Shown here: one piece after another, positions 1-5,530 of the stretch
Layout: every line of letters starts with the position of its first letter
Numbering within the stretch: position 1 is the stretch's first letter
Origin: Sulfitobacter sp.
Lineage (GTDB): Bacteria > Pseudomonadota > Alphaproteobacteria > Rhodobacterales > Rhodobacteraceae
Direction of reading: 5' to 3'
NCBI GenBank assembly: GCA_024636395.1
Contig: JAGXHD010000240.1
Coordinates: 1-5,530 of the forward strand
Length of the DNA: 5,530 bases
The notes under the pieces: model-generated
What the model saw: only the letters and a program-made list of their open reading frames with translations
Told to the model about the DNA's origin: nothing
Databases searched by the model: none
Translations under genes and position numbers: made by a program

Positions 1-560
1 AGAAGGTCCAGATCCTCGGTGCAGGCTTCGCCGCCCAGATTGAAGATCGCCATGTTCATCACATCTGTCATTTCCGGCACGACGTTGATCTTGCCGACCA
101 GCTCCTCCGGCGGATTGAGGAACAGCTCGGACGTGTTTGGATCCCCTGAATAAACGGTGGTATTGACCGCGATGCCCACAGAGCCCCACTGCCATGGCAC
201 GGAATGACTGCGGCCCGGATCCCATGGCACATCCTTCCACTCTGCCGCGATATTGCCGATGTTCGGGATCTTCGAGTGATCCAGTTCGGCGATCAGCCCC
301 TTGCGGACGTAGACGGGGATATAGTTGGCCGAGGGCACCACGAGATCGAAGCCCGAGCCGCCTGCCTCGACCTTGGTGAGGGCGGTGGTGTTGCTGTCGT
401 AATCGGTGATGGTGACGTCGATACCGGTCTGTTCGGTGAACTTCTCGATCATCTCGGGGCTTGTGTAGTTGCCCCAGTTGAAGAGGTTCAGCTGTCCTTC
501 GGCATAGGCGCCAAAAGTGCTGGCCAGCAAGGCCGTGGTTGCAAGAAGGGTGGTTTTCAT
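1..560 (-). CDS. PotD/PotF-type periplasmic substrate-binding protein of an ABC importer (3' end off window)
   Basis: Captures the transported solute in the periplasm and delivers it to the permease pair encoded just upstream. The visible 186 codons begin with a Sec signal peptide: Lys2, a hydrophobic stretch at about residues 4-18, and an AYA cleavage site near residue 20. The mature start LNLFNWGNYTSPE, then FDLVVPS (71-77) and VPWQWGSVGIAVN (121-133), line up with the first lobe of PotD. Against E. coli PotD (recalled from memory), ligand positions Trp34, Tyr37, Ser83, Asp168 and Glu171 correspond to Trp29, Tyr32, Ser77, Glu163 and Asp166. Thr35 and Tyr85 are replaced by Gly30 and Asn79. 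The acidic pair favours a cationic or amine ligand, but the replacements argue against assuming spermidine. The ATG at 558-560 has GGGAGA (567-572) 6 bases upstream and lies 29 bases after the PotC stop, so it belongs to the same operon. PotD is about 348 residues, so roughly half the gene lies outside. Family is secure; substrate is unknown. Confidence 0.93.
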   Translation of the reverse strand, partial: MKTTLLATTALLASTFGAYAEGQLNLFNWGNYTSPEMIEKFTEQTGIDVTITDYDSNTTALTKVEAGGSGFDLVVPSANYIPVYVRKGLIAELDHSKIPNIGNIAAEWKDVPWDPGRSHSVPWQWGSVGIAVNTTVYSGDPNTSELFLNPPEELVGKINVVPEMTDVMNMAIFNLGGEACTEDLDL

Positions 561-584
561 CAGATGTCTCCCAGTTGATGATGC

Positions 585-599
585 GCGGGTTAATCCCGC
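585..599. other. Small GC hairpin around the PotC stop, with a T run on the plus strand
   Basis: GCGGG (585-589) and CCCGC (595-599) form a perfect 5-bp all-GC stem around a 5-base loop that contains the PotC TAA stop codon. On the plus strand it is followed directly by five T (600-604), the shape of a short intrinsic terminator facing against the operon. On the minus strand the five A come before the stem and no U run follows, so it should not terminate the operon. It could protect an mRNA end or stop antisense transcripts, or be chance; the stem is short. Confidence 0.35.
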
Positions 600-1399
600 T
601 TTTTCGTAACGATGAAGAAGACCGTGAGAATAAGTACGGTCAGCGCCAGAAGGGCTGTTGAGATCGCGTTGACCTCAGGTGTCAGGGCCCGGCGCAATTG
701 CCCCAGCATATAGGTGGGCAGTGTATCCTGCCCTGCGGATTTTACAAATTCCGTGATGATGACGTTGTCGAGCGAGATGATGAACGCGAGCATCGCCCCC
801 GCGATCACGCCAGGCAGCAGCAGCGGCAGAGTGACATAGCGGAACGTCTGCCACGGTGTCGCGTAAAGATCTGCGGCGGCGGTTTCCATCGCCGTATCCA
901 TCCCCTCCAGCCGTGCTTTGATCGGCAGATAGGCGAAGGGGATGCAGAAAGCCGAGTGGGCCAGGATGAGATAGCCCAGACCGCTGTAGCCCGTGGCGAT
1001 TTTCACGGAGGAAAAGAAGATCAGCAGCGCCACGGCGGTAACGATTTCAGGCACCATCAAAGGCTGGTTGATGATGATATAGATCACCGTCTGCCCCTTG
1101 AATTTTCCGCGCCGCGTGGTGCCGAGGGCCGCCATCGTGGCCAGCGCCGTCGAGATCACCGCTGCCCAGACTGCGATGATCAGCGATCGCGCGGTGGCAT
1201 CCTGCACTGCCTCGTTGTTCCAGGCGACCACATACCATTGCAACGAGAAACCGCCCCACTGGTTGACTGAATTGCCGCCGTTGAACGAGTAGAACACCAG
1301 CGTGATGATCGGCGCATAGAGCAGGACAAATGCCGTGATGGCGATTGCGGTGAACCCGGGCAGGGTCGTCACATCGAAGGCGCGTTTTTTGTCAGCCAC
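590..1399 (-). CDS. PotC-type ABC transporter permease
   Basis: Inner-membrane permease subunit that should pair with the PotB-like protein to form the import channel. About six membrane helices are visible (roughly residues 17-38, 72-93, 104-129, 140-160, 191-213 and 246-264 of a 269-residue protein, close to the usual PotC length). The cytoplasmic EAA loop that docks on the ATPase spans about residues 172-201 (ETAAADLYATPWQTF, ending LLLPGVIAG), where the EAA consensus is relaxed to ETAAADLYA. The start is a choice. An ATG at 1406-1408 adds three codons, but the only Shine-Dalgarno-like match, AAGGA at 1408-1412, overlaps that ATG. The GTG at 1397-1399 lies 8 bases after AAGGA, the same spacing as in the ATPase, PotB and amidase genes, so GTG is preferred. 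It overlaps the PotB stop by 8 bases (GTGGCTGA), which suggests coupled translation. The stop is TAA at 590-592, inside a small hairpin loop. Confidence 0.93.
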   Translation of the reverse strand: MADKKRAFDVTTLPGFTAIAITAFVLLYAPIITLVFYSFNGGNSVNQWGGFSLQWYVVAWNNEAVQDATARSLIIAVWAAVISTALATMAALGTTRRGKFKGQTVIYIIINQPLMVPEIVTAVALLIFFSSVKIATGYSGLGYLILAHSAFCIPFAYLPIKARLEGMDTAMETAAADLYATPWQTFRYVTLPLLLPGVIAGAMLAFIISLDNVIITEFVKSAGQDTLPTYMLGQLRRALTPEVNAISTALLALTVLILTVFFIVTKKRD

Positions 1400-2282
1400 G
1401 CGGATCATCCTTCGAGGTGACGCGGGTGTAAACCACCAGCGAGATCAGGACCACGAGCAGCAGAACGGTCGAGAGTGCTGCGCCCAGCGGCCAGTTCTGG
1501 CCCTGTCCGAATTGCAGTTCGATAAAATTGCCGATCATCATATTCTTGCCCCCGCCCAGCACTCGCGGTGTGACGTAAGCGCCCAGACTGGGGATGAACA
1601 CGAGGATCGATCCTGCGACGATACCGGGCCGGATGATCGGCAGGATTACCCCGCGCAGTACCTGCCAGCGCGAGGCATAGAGGTCGTATCCCGCCTCGAT
1701 CAGCCGAAAATCGAACCGGTCGATGGCGGCATAGAGCGGCAGCACCATCAGCGGCAGATAGACGTAGACCATCCCGATCAGCACGGCCGTATCGGTGTAG
1801 AGGATCTGGATCGGCTCGGAGATAAGGCCGGTCCACGTGAGGAACGTGTTAAGGATGCCTTGGTTACGGATCACTTCCATGATCGCGAACGTCCGGATGA
1901 GTAGGTTGGTCCAGAAGGGGATCGTGATCAGAAAAAGCCACAGCGCACGCGATTTGGGCGGGCGCGTCGCGATGAACCACGCGGTGGGCAATCCGAAGGC
2001 AAAGGTAATGAGCGTCGTCGCGATCGACAGTTTCACCGAACGCCAGAAGATCGACAGGTTCGCATCCGCAAGGCTGACGGTTTGATCGAAAATATCGCGC
2101 TGAAACAGGACGTTGAACCAGCCGTCACCCGATAGAATCCAGCGCACGCCGGAATAGTCGCCTTTCTCCAGCACCGAATAGACTGCGACAATCAGCAATG
2201 GCCCACTGGCCGCCAGCAAAAGCAGGATCAGTGCTGGTGAAGACAAAAGCCAGCCGTTGAGGCCCTTGCTGCGGCCGCTCAT
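1392..2282 (-). CDS. PotB-type ABC transporter permease
   Basis: Inner-membrane permease subunit, partner of the PotC-like protein. It has 296 residues with six predicted helices: about 11-37, 80-106, 113-135, 164-187, 214-236 and 265-287. A long periplasmic loop (about 38-79) follows helix 1, as is common for the first permease of polyamine-type systems. The EAA loop at about 195-224 is clear (IEAGYDLYASRWQVLRG, then ILPIIRPGIVAG) and contacts the ATPase. The phrase IPFWTNLLIRTFA (121-133) is typical of PotB. The ATG at 2280-2282 overlaps the ATPase stop in an ATGA arrangement, with AGGTG (2291-2295) placed 8 bases upstream, so the start is well supported and translation is probably coupled. 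No frameshift or missing motif was seen. The family is secure, but the sequence alone does not separate polyamine transport from related amine or opine-type uptake. Confidence 0.95.
   Translation of the reverse strand: MSGRSKGLNGWLLSSPALILLLLAASGPLLIVAVYSVLEKGDYSGVRWILSGDGWFNVLFQRDIFDQTVSLADANLSIFWRSVKLSIATTLITFAFGLPTAWFIATRPPKSRALWLFLITIPFWTNLLIRTFAIMEVIRNQGILNTFLTWTGLISEPIQILYTDTAVLIGMVYVYLPLMVLPLYAAIDRFDFRLIEAGYDLYASRWQVLRGVILPIIRPGIVAGSILVFIPSLGAYVTPRVLGGGKNMMIGNFIELQFGQGQNWPLGAALSTVLLLVVLISLVVYTRVTSKDDPRG
1408..1412 (-). promoter_or_regulatory. Ribosome binding site for PotC, favouring the GTG start
   Basis: AAGGA on the minus strand overlaps the first base of the ATG at 1406-1408, so it cannot serve that codon. 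It lies 8 bases ahead of the GTG at 1397-1399. The following bases TGATC extend the match to the 16S rRNA tail if one gap is allowed. Confidence 0.6.
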
Positions 2283-3334
2283 GCGCTGAGCACCTGAACG
2301 GCTCCGGCGTCGATGTGCAGGCCGACTGCATCGCCCACGCGCATGCCGCCCGCTGAATTTGATTGGATCCGTGCCACCAGCAGGCTTTTGTCGCCCAATT
2401 CCAGCGTGTAATGCGTGTCGGTGCCCAGATAGGTCGCCGCGACGATCTGTGCTGCGATACCGCTGCCGTCCGCGCGCAGGCTCACCTGCTCGGGGCGCAC
2501 GGCGAGGGTGACGCCGCCGCTATGCCCGTCGAGGGTCACGTCCAGAAGATCGCCGGTGCCGATGCGCACGGCTGATCCTTCCACGGTGCCTTCGACAAAA
2601 TTGGTCTCCCCGATGAAATCGGCGACAAATCGATTTACCGGACGGTCATAAATATCGTGCGGCGTGCCCACTTGTAGCAACTCCCCCGCCGACATGACTG
2701 CGATCCGGTCCGACATGGTCAGTGCCTCTTCCTGATCGTGGGTCACGAAGATGAAGGTGATGCCCGTCTCGGTTTGCAGGCGTTTGAGTTCGCTCTGCAT
2801 TTCTTTGCGCAGCTTGAGATCGAGTGCGGAGAGCGGCTCGTCGAGGAGCAGTACTTCCGGCTGGGGTGCGAGCGCGCGCGCCAGGGCAACCCGCTGTTGC
2901 TGCCCGCCCGACAACTGCTGCGGCAGGCGCTTGGCGAAATCTTCGAGCTTGACGAGAGCCAGCACACGCTCCACCGCCGCTTTCACCTCTTTTGCGGGCT
3001 TTCCCTGCATCTTGAGGCCGAAACCGATATTGTCGGCGACGCTCAGATGCGGAAACAGCGCGTAGGATTGAAAAACGGTATTCACCGGACGCTCGTTGGG
3101 CGGTGTATAGGTGATGTCGCGGCCCGACAGGTGAATGCTACCCGACGTGGGCGTCTCGAACCCTGCGATACACCGCAGCAGCGTAGTCTTGCCGCAGCCC
3201 GACGGCCCAAGAAGCGTAAAAAACTCGCCCTGCTCGATAGCGATCGACACATCGCCGAGCGCGGTTACCGCGTGCACGCCGACCCCGTATATCTTGCCGA
3301 CATTGCGCGCGTCGATCGCGATCTGTTTGGTCAA
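2279..3334 (-). CDS. PotA-type ABC transporter ATP-binding protein
   Basis: Cytoplasmic ATPase that powers the importer, acting as a dimer below the two permeases. All nucleotide-binding motifs are intact in the 351-residue protein: Walker A GPSGCGKT (43-50), Q-loop Gln89 in VFQSYALFPH, signature LSGGQQQR (141-148), Walker B VLLLDEP (161-167, catalytic Glu166), D-loop SALD (169-172) and switch His199 in FVTHDQEEA. From about residue 245 a C-terminal extension with LAVRPEQ (277-283) fits the TOBE domain of the PotA/MalK group. The start is TTG at 3332-3334. No ATG precedes the conserved region, and AGGGGGA (3343-3349) sits 8 bases upstream. It lies 42 bases after the amidase stop with no visible promoter or terminator between, and its TGA overlaps the PotB ATG. 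TTG is a weak start and may hold ATPase output below that of its neighbours (inference). Close relatives include spermidine/putrescine and iron ATPases; the neighbouring permeases point to the former group. Confidence 0.96.
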   Translation of the reverse strand: MTKQIAIDARNVGKIYGVGVHAVTALGDVSIAIEQGEFFTLLGPSGCGKTTLLRCIAGFETPTSGSIHLSGRDITYTPPNERPVNTVFQSYALFPHLSVADNIGFGLKMQGKPAKEVKAAVERVLALVKLEDFAKRLPQQLSGGQQQRVALARALAPQPEVLLLDEPLSALDLKLRKEMQSELKRLQTETGITFIFVTHDQEEALTMSDRIAVMSAGELLQVGTPHDIYDRPVNRFVADFIGETNFVEGTVEGSAVRIGTGDLLDVTLDGHSGGVTLAVRPEQVSLRADGSGIAAQIVAATYLGTDTHYTLELGDKSLLVARIQSNSAGGMRVGDAVGLHIDAGAVQVLSA

Positions 3335-3342
3335 AGTCTACG

Positions 3343-3349
3343 TCCCCCT
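3343..3349 (-). promoter_or_regulatory. Ribosome binding site deciding the TTG start of the ATPase
   Basis: AGGGGGA on the minus strand ends 8 bases before the TTG at 3332-3334. This purine run fixes the start at TTG, because no ATG or GTG lies at a comparable distance and the conserved domain begins within about 10 codons. Its outer bases form part of a perfect CCCTAGGG palindrome (3346-3353), which has no loop and cannot fold as a hairpin. Confidence 0.75.
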
Positions 3350-3376
3350 AGGGTCAGCGTGCTGTGCAGGGCCCGG

Positions 3377-4825
3377 TTATGCAAGGTATTCCCCTAGAAT
3401 TGGCGCTTTGCGGTGCGCCCAGGGGGCTGCCTGCTCAAGCTGTGCGCAGAGCGCGATCAGCGTCGCATCCGCCCCGTAGTCAGCCGCAAGATGGACGCCC
3501 ACAGGCAGGCCCGATGCGGTCCAATGCAGGGGCAGGCTCGCGGCGGGTTGCCCACTGGCATTGAAGGCCGCGCAGAACGGTGAATACTCGAAAACGCCGC
3601 CCGCGCCCACGCGGTAGGTCTGGTAATCGTCGCGCTCGTGCGTAAAGCGGCCGACCTCGGCGGGCGGCTCCGCAAGCGTGGCGCAAAGCAGTATGTCATA
3701 ATCGTCGAAACACGCAGCCATCTGGCGCCCGTAAGCGTGGACGGCGTTGACGGCGGCCAGATATTGCGCGCCCGAGATGCCTTTGGCAAATGTCATCGCA
3801 CTCGCGGCGATCCCCTGAACATCGCCTTGCCTCACATCGCGCCCCTGCGCGCGCGCCGCGCTCTCGATCCAAAGGGCCGTGCCGCAGGCCACGACGCGCG
3901 TCCATGCCTGCATCATGCCCGCATGATCCGCGCGGGGCAGGGCGGGAGCGACGGAGTGACCGAGATCTTCCAGAAGTTCAGCTGTCTTGTTTACCGCTGC
4001 ACGACACTCGGGGTCGATCGCGCCGCCCGTAAAGGTCGTGTCGCAGACTCCGAAGCGCAATGGGCGTGGCGGGCGGCTGATCGCTGCCGCGTACGTCATT
4101 TCCATCGCGGGGGCGACATAGGGTGCGCCTGGATCAGCACCCGCGCAGGCGTCCATCATCGCCGCATTGTCGCGCACGGAATGGGACAGAAAGCCGTCGA
4201 TCGCCATGCCCGCCCAGCCTTCGCCGGCCGCAGGTCCATCGGGGAAGCGCGCCCGCGTCGCCTTGAAGCCAAAAAGTCCGCAGCTCGATGCCGGGATGCG
4301 GACGGAGCCGCCCCCGTCCGAGCCATGCGCCATTGGCACGATCCCTGCCGCCACCGCCGCCCCTGACCCGCCGGAGGAGCCGCCAGAGGTGCGCGACAGA
4401 TCCCAAGGATTGCGTGTTGGCCCGCCGTAAACCGCCGCTTCGGTCACTGGACCGATACCGCCTTCTGGCGATGTGGTCCGTCCGAACGTCACGACGCCGG
4501 TCGCGCGCATGCGGTTGAAAATCGCACTATCGTAGGTGTAGCGCGTGCCGCGCAGCAGGTTCGATCCGCTGTTGGTGGGGAAATCGATCGCCTCCGCGCC
4601 CAGATCCTTGATGAGGAACGGCACCCCCCTGAATGGGCCCTCCGGCAGCCCCGCCTTGATCGCGCGGCGCGCGGCGTCTTCTTCGATCATCACGACGGCG
4701 TTGAGCGCGGGATTCATTGCCGCCACCCGCGCCAGCGCTTCATCGAGCAGTTCATCCGCAGAGACCGCGCCTGACGCGACCTGCTGTGCGAGATATGTCG
4801 CATCTTGGTGGGGTTCATCGGCCAT
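3377..4825 (-). CDS. Amidase-signature hydrolase, NylA-like
   Basis: Hydrolyses a carboxamide bond through an acyl-serine intermediate, in the cytoplasm since no signal peptide is present. The 482-residue protein is full length for the family (about 450-500). The triad is intact: Lys73 in LIKDL, cis-Ser150 in the Gly/Ser-rich TSGGSSGGSG (146-155), and nucleophile Ser174 in SDGGGSVRIP (169-178). The Lys-Ser-Ser spacing and the runs GVPFLIKDLG, GIVPMAHGSDGGGSVRIPAS and GEGWAGMAIDGFLSHSVRDN resemble 6-aminohexanoate-cyclic-dimer hydrolase (NylA), whose triad I recall as Lys72/Ser150/Ser174. This is a resemblance, not proof of substrate. GatA is unlikely because no GatB or GatC gene is adjacent. 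The frame is open further upstream, to an ATG at 5000-5002, but that 59-residue extension lies inside the monooxygenase gene and looks non-coding. The ATG at 4823-4825, with AAGGA (4834-4838) 8 bases upstream, is chosen. It overlaps the monooxygenase stop by 11 bases, implying coupled translation and a shared pathway. Confidence 0.92.
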   Translation of the reverse strand: MADEPHQDATYLAQQVASGAVSADELLDEALARVAAMNPALNAVVMIEEDAARRAIKAGLPEGPFRGVPFLIKDLGAEAIDFPTNSGSNLLRGTRYTYDSAIFNRMRATGVVTFGRTTSPEGGIGPVTEAAVYGGPTRNPWDLSRTSGGSSGGSGAAVAAGIVPMAHGSDGGGSVRIPASSCGLFGFKATRARFPDGPAAGEGWAGMAIDGFLSHSVRDNAAMMDACAGADPGAPYVAPAMEMTYAAAISRPPRPLRFGVCDTTFTGGAIDPECRAAVNKTAELLEDLGHSVAPALPRADHAGMMQAWTRVVACGTALWIESAARAQGRDVRQGDVQGIAASAMTFAKGISGAQYLAAVNAVHAYGRQMAACFDDYDILLCATLAEPPAEVGRFTHERDDYQTYRVGAGGVFEYSPFCAAFNASGQPAASLPLHWTASGLPVGVHLAADYGADATLIALCAQLEQAAPWAHRKAPILGEYLA

Positions 4826-5530
4826 GTAACGGTTCCTTTTCAAATGATGCTGCCTCGCCAAACCGCGCACCCGGCGCGATGATCGGCGGGCGTGTGTTCG
4901 TCTCGTGAATCCCGGTCCCTGCGATGCGCTTGTAGGTGGCGACATGCGCCGCCATTTCTGCGTGGGGGATGACGTCGTTGATATCGACGAATTGCCCGCC
5001 ACAGCGCTGCTCCACGATATCGAGTATCTTGTCGGGCCCTGCCGTGCGGTTCATCTCGATGATCTTCGAGGTCACGGGGCGCATTTCGTCCTCGTAGGCG
5101 TGGAGCGCATCCGGGCAGAGGCCGTCGCGCAGAAAAGCCGCGACCAGCTTGCGTGCGTCGATGATGCCCGCGCCCGCGCCGTTGGAGCCCACGGGATAGG
5201 CCGCGTGGGCTGCGTCGCCCATCAAAGTAGTGCGGCCATGTGTCCAGCGGTCCAGTGGATCGCGGTCGACCATGGGGTATTCGAACACTTCATGCGCCCC
5301 ACGGATGAGGGCAGGGGCGTCGAGCCAGTCGAAACGGATCTGTTGAAACGCAGGCAGGAAATCTTCTAAATCGGCGGCTCGGCTGTAATCTTCCTTGCGA
5401 AACGCCTGAGCGGCGTCGAACTGCAGGTTACAGATCCAGTTGATCGTGGCGAGGCCTGTCTCGGGGTCGCTGCGCGAAATCGGATAAGTGACGAAACGCA
5501 GGCCGTCATGCCCGATGAGCGCCATGGAGG
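4815..5530 (-). CDS. PhzS/UbiH-like FAD-dependent monooxygenase (5' end off window)
   Basis: Aromatic-hydroxylase-type flavoprotein that would use NAD(P)H and O2 to hydroxylate or otherwise oxidise a small organic substrate. About 238 C-terminal codons are visible out of an expected ~400, so the N-terminal GxGxxG dinucleotide-binding site is off window. The decisive motif, at about 5154-5237, is GRTTLMGDAAHAAYPVGSNG followed by AGAGIIDA. Its GDAAH segment binds the FAD ribityl/pyrophosphate, and the PVGSNGA variant is typical of the PhzS-like branch rather than classic UbiH (PxxGQG). The strand RFVTYPIS upstream fits the substrate domain of that branch. An ATG at 5523-5525 is internal: the frame stays open to the window edge and the family needs a long N-terminal part. 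The TGA at 4815-4817 lies inside the amidase start region (11-base overlap). The C-terminal tail after about 4950 (THETNTRPP-like region to LHGR) is not a motif I recognise. Substrate is unknown; the phenazine enzyme PhzS is only a family reference. Confidence 0.9.
   Translation of the reverse strand, partial: SMALIGHDGLRFVTYPISRSDPETGLATINWICNLQFDAAQAFRKEDYSRAADLEDFLPAFQQIRFDWLDAPALIRGAHEVFEYPMVDRDPLDRWTHGRTTLMGDAAHAAYPVGSNGAGAGIIDARKLVAAFLRDGLCPDALHAYEDEMRPVTSKIIEMNRTAGPDKILDIVEQRCGGQFVDINDVIPHAEMAAHVATYKRIAGTGIHETNTRPPIIAPGARFGEAASFEKEPLHGR
4834..4838 (-). promoter_or_regulatory. Ribosome binding site deciding the amidase start
   Basis: AAGGA on the minus strand lies 8 bases before the ATG at 4823-4825, inside the last codons of the monooxygenase. 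It supports the 482-residue amidase over a version extended to 5002. Confidence 0.75.

Larger units (their letters stand above)
1..5530 (-). other. Single operon: monooxygenase, amidase, potABCD-like importer
   Basis: All six genes run in the same direction. Junctions in transcription order are: 11-base overlap (monooxygenase/amidase), 42-base gap (amidase/ATPase), ATGA overlap (ATPase/PotB), 8- or 17-base overlap (PotB/PotC) and 29-base gap (PotC/binding protein, using the upstream edge of the TAA stop). No convincing promoter or intrinsic terminator acting on the minus strand was found in either gap. The operon promoter and its regulator should therefore lie beyond the right edge and the end beyond the left edge. 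Co-transcription is an inference from spacing. Confidence 0.85.

Noticed and set aside
204..578. Open frame of 124 codons on the plus strand
   Set aside because: It is antisense to the binding protein, including its signal peptide region, and the minus-strand frame has clear PotD homology.
1335..1904. Open frame of 189 codons on the plus strand
   Set aside because: It is antisense across the PotB and PotC genes, with a His/Gln/Asp-rich low-complexity look typical of reversed membrane-protein genes.
3346..3353. CCCTAGGG palindrome as a possible operator or hairpin before the ATPase
   Set aside because: It is only 8 bases, has no loop and no second copy nearby, and overlaps the ribosome binding site, whose purine run explains half of it.
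3335..3376. Possible internal promoter between the amidase and the ATPase
   Set aside because: The 42 bases are GC-rich, with no credible -35/-10 pair on the minus strand. A promoter inside the amidase gene cannot be excluded but is not visible.
2738..3397. Open frame of 219 codons on the plus strand
   Set aside because: It is antisense to the ABC ATPase core, where all nucleotide-binding motifs are intact on the minus strand, and no domain is recognisable in it.
3638..4366. Open frame of 242 codons on the plus strand
   Set aside because: It is antisense to the most conserved part of the amidase, has a biased composition rich in Arg, Ala and Gly and no recognisable domain. It is a by-product of high GC content.
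4826..5002. Extension of the amidase by 59 codons to an ATG at 5000-5002
   Set aside because: The region lies wholly inside the monooxygenase reading frame, the extra residues are Arg/Ser-rich and unlike any amidase N-terminus, and a good ribosome binding site precedes the ATG at 4823-4825.

Overview
The window reads as one continuous, tightly packed operon on the minus strand, cut at both ends. The high GC content, the frequent 1-17 base gene overlaps and the protein sequences themselves suggest an alphaproteobacterium, most likely of the Rhodobacterales/Roseobacter type. That placement is an inference from the general look of the proteins, not from a marker gene.

In transcription order (right to left) the layout is: (1) the C-terminal ~60% of a PhzS/UbiH-type FAD-dependent monooxygenase, running off the right edge (4815-5530); (2) a complete amidase-signature hydrolase with an intact Lys-Ser-Ser triad, overlapping the monooxygenase by 11 bases and resembling the 6-aminohexanoate-cyclic-dimer hydrolase (NylA) branch (3377-4825); (3) after only 42 bases, a complete PotA-type ABC ATPase starting at TTG (2279-3334); (4) a PotB-type permease joined to it by an ATGA overlap (1392-2282); (5) a PotC-type permease overlapping PotB (590-1399, or from 1408 with the upstream ATG); (6) the N-terminal part of a PotD/PotF-type periplasmic binding protein with a clear signal peptide, running off the left edge (1-560). 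The transporter half keeps the potABCD order of enterobacteria. No RNA gene, mobile element, CRISPR array or long repeat was seen, and no stretch of 300 bases lacks a gene.

The likely joint role is uptake and breakdown of a small, probably cationic or amine/amide-bearing organic nitrogen compound. The binding protein captures it in the periplasm, the two permeases and ATPase import it, and the monooxygenase and amidase modify it in the cytoplasm. The substrate cannot be read from the sequence. The binding pocket keeps some but not all of the polyamine-contacting positions of E. coli PotD, so spermidine or putrescine should not be assumed. Nothing here is a clearly new type of system. The pairing of a PhzS-like monooxygenase with a NylA-like amidase and a dedicated polyamine-type importer is the part most worth following up.
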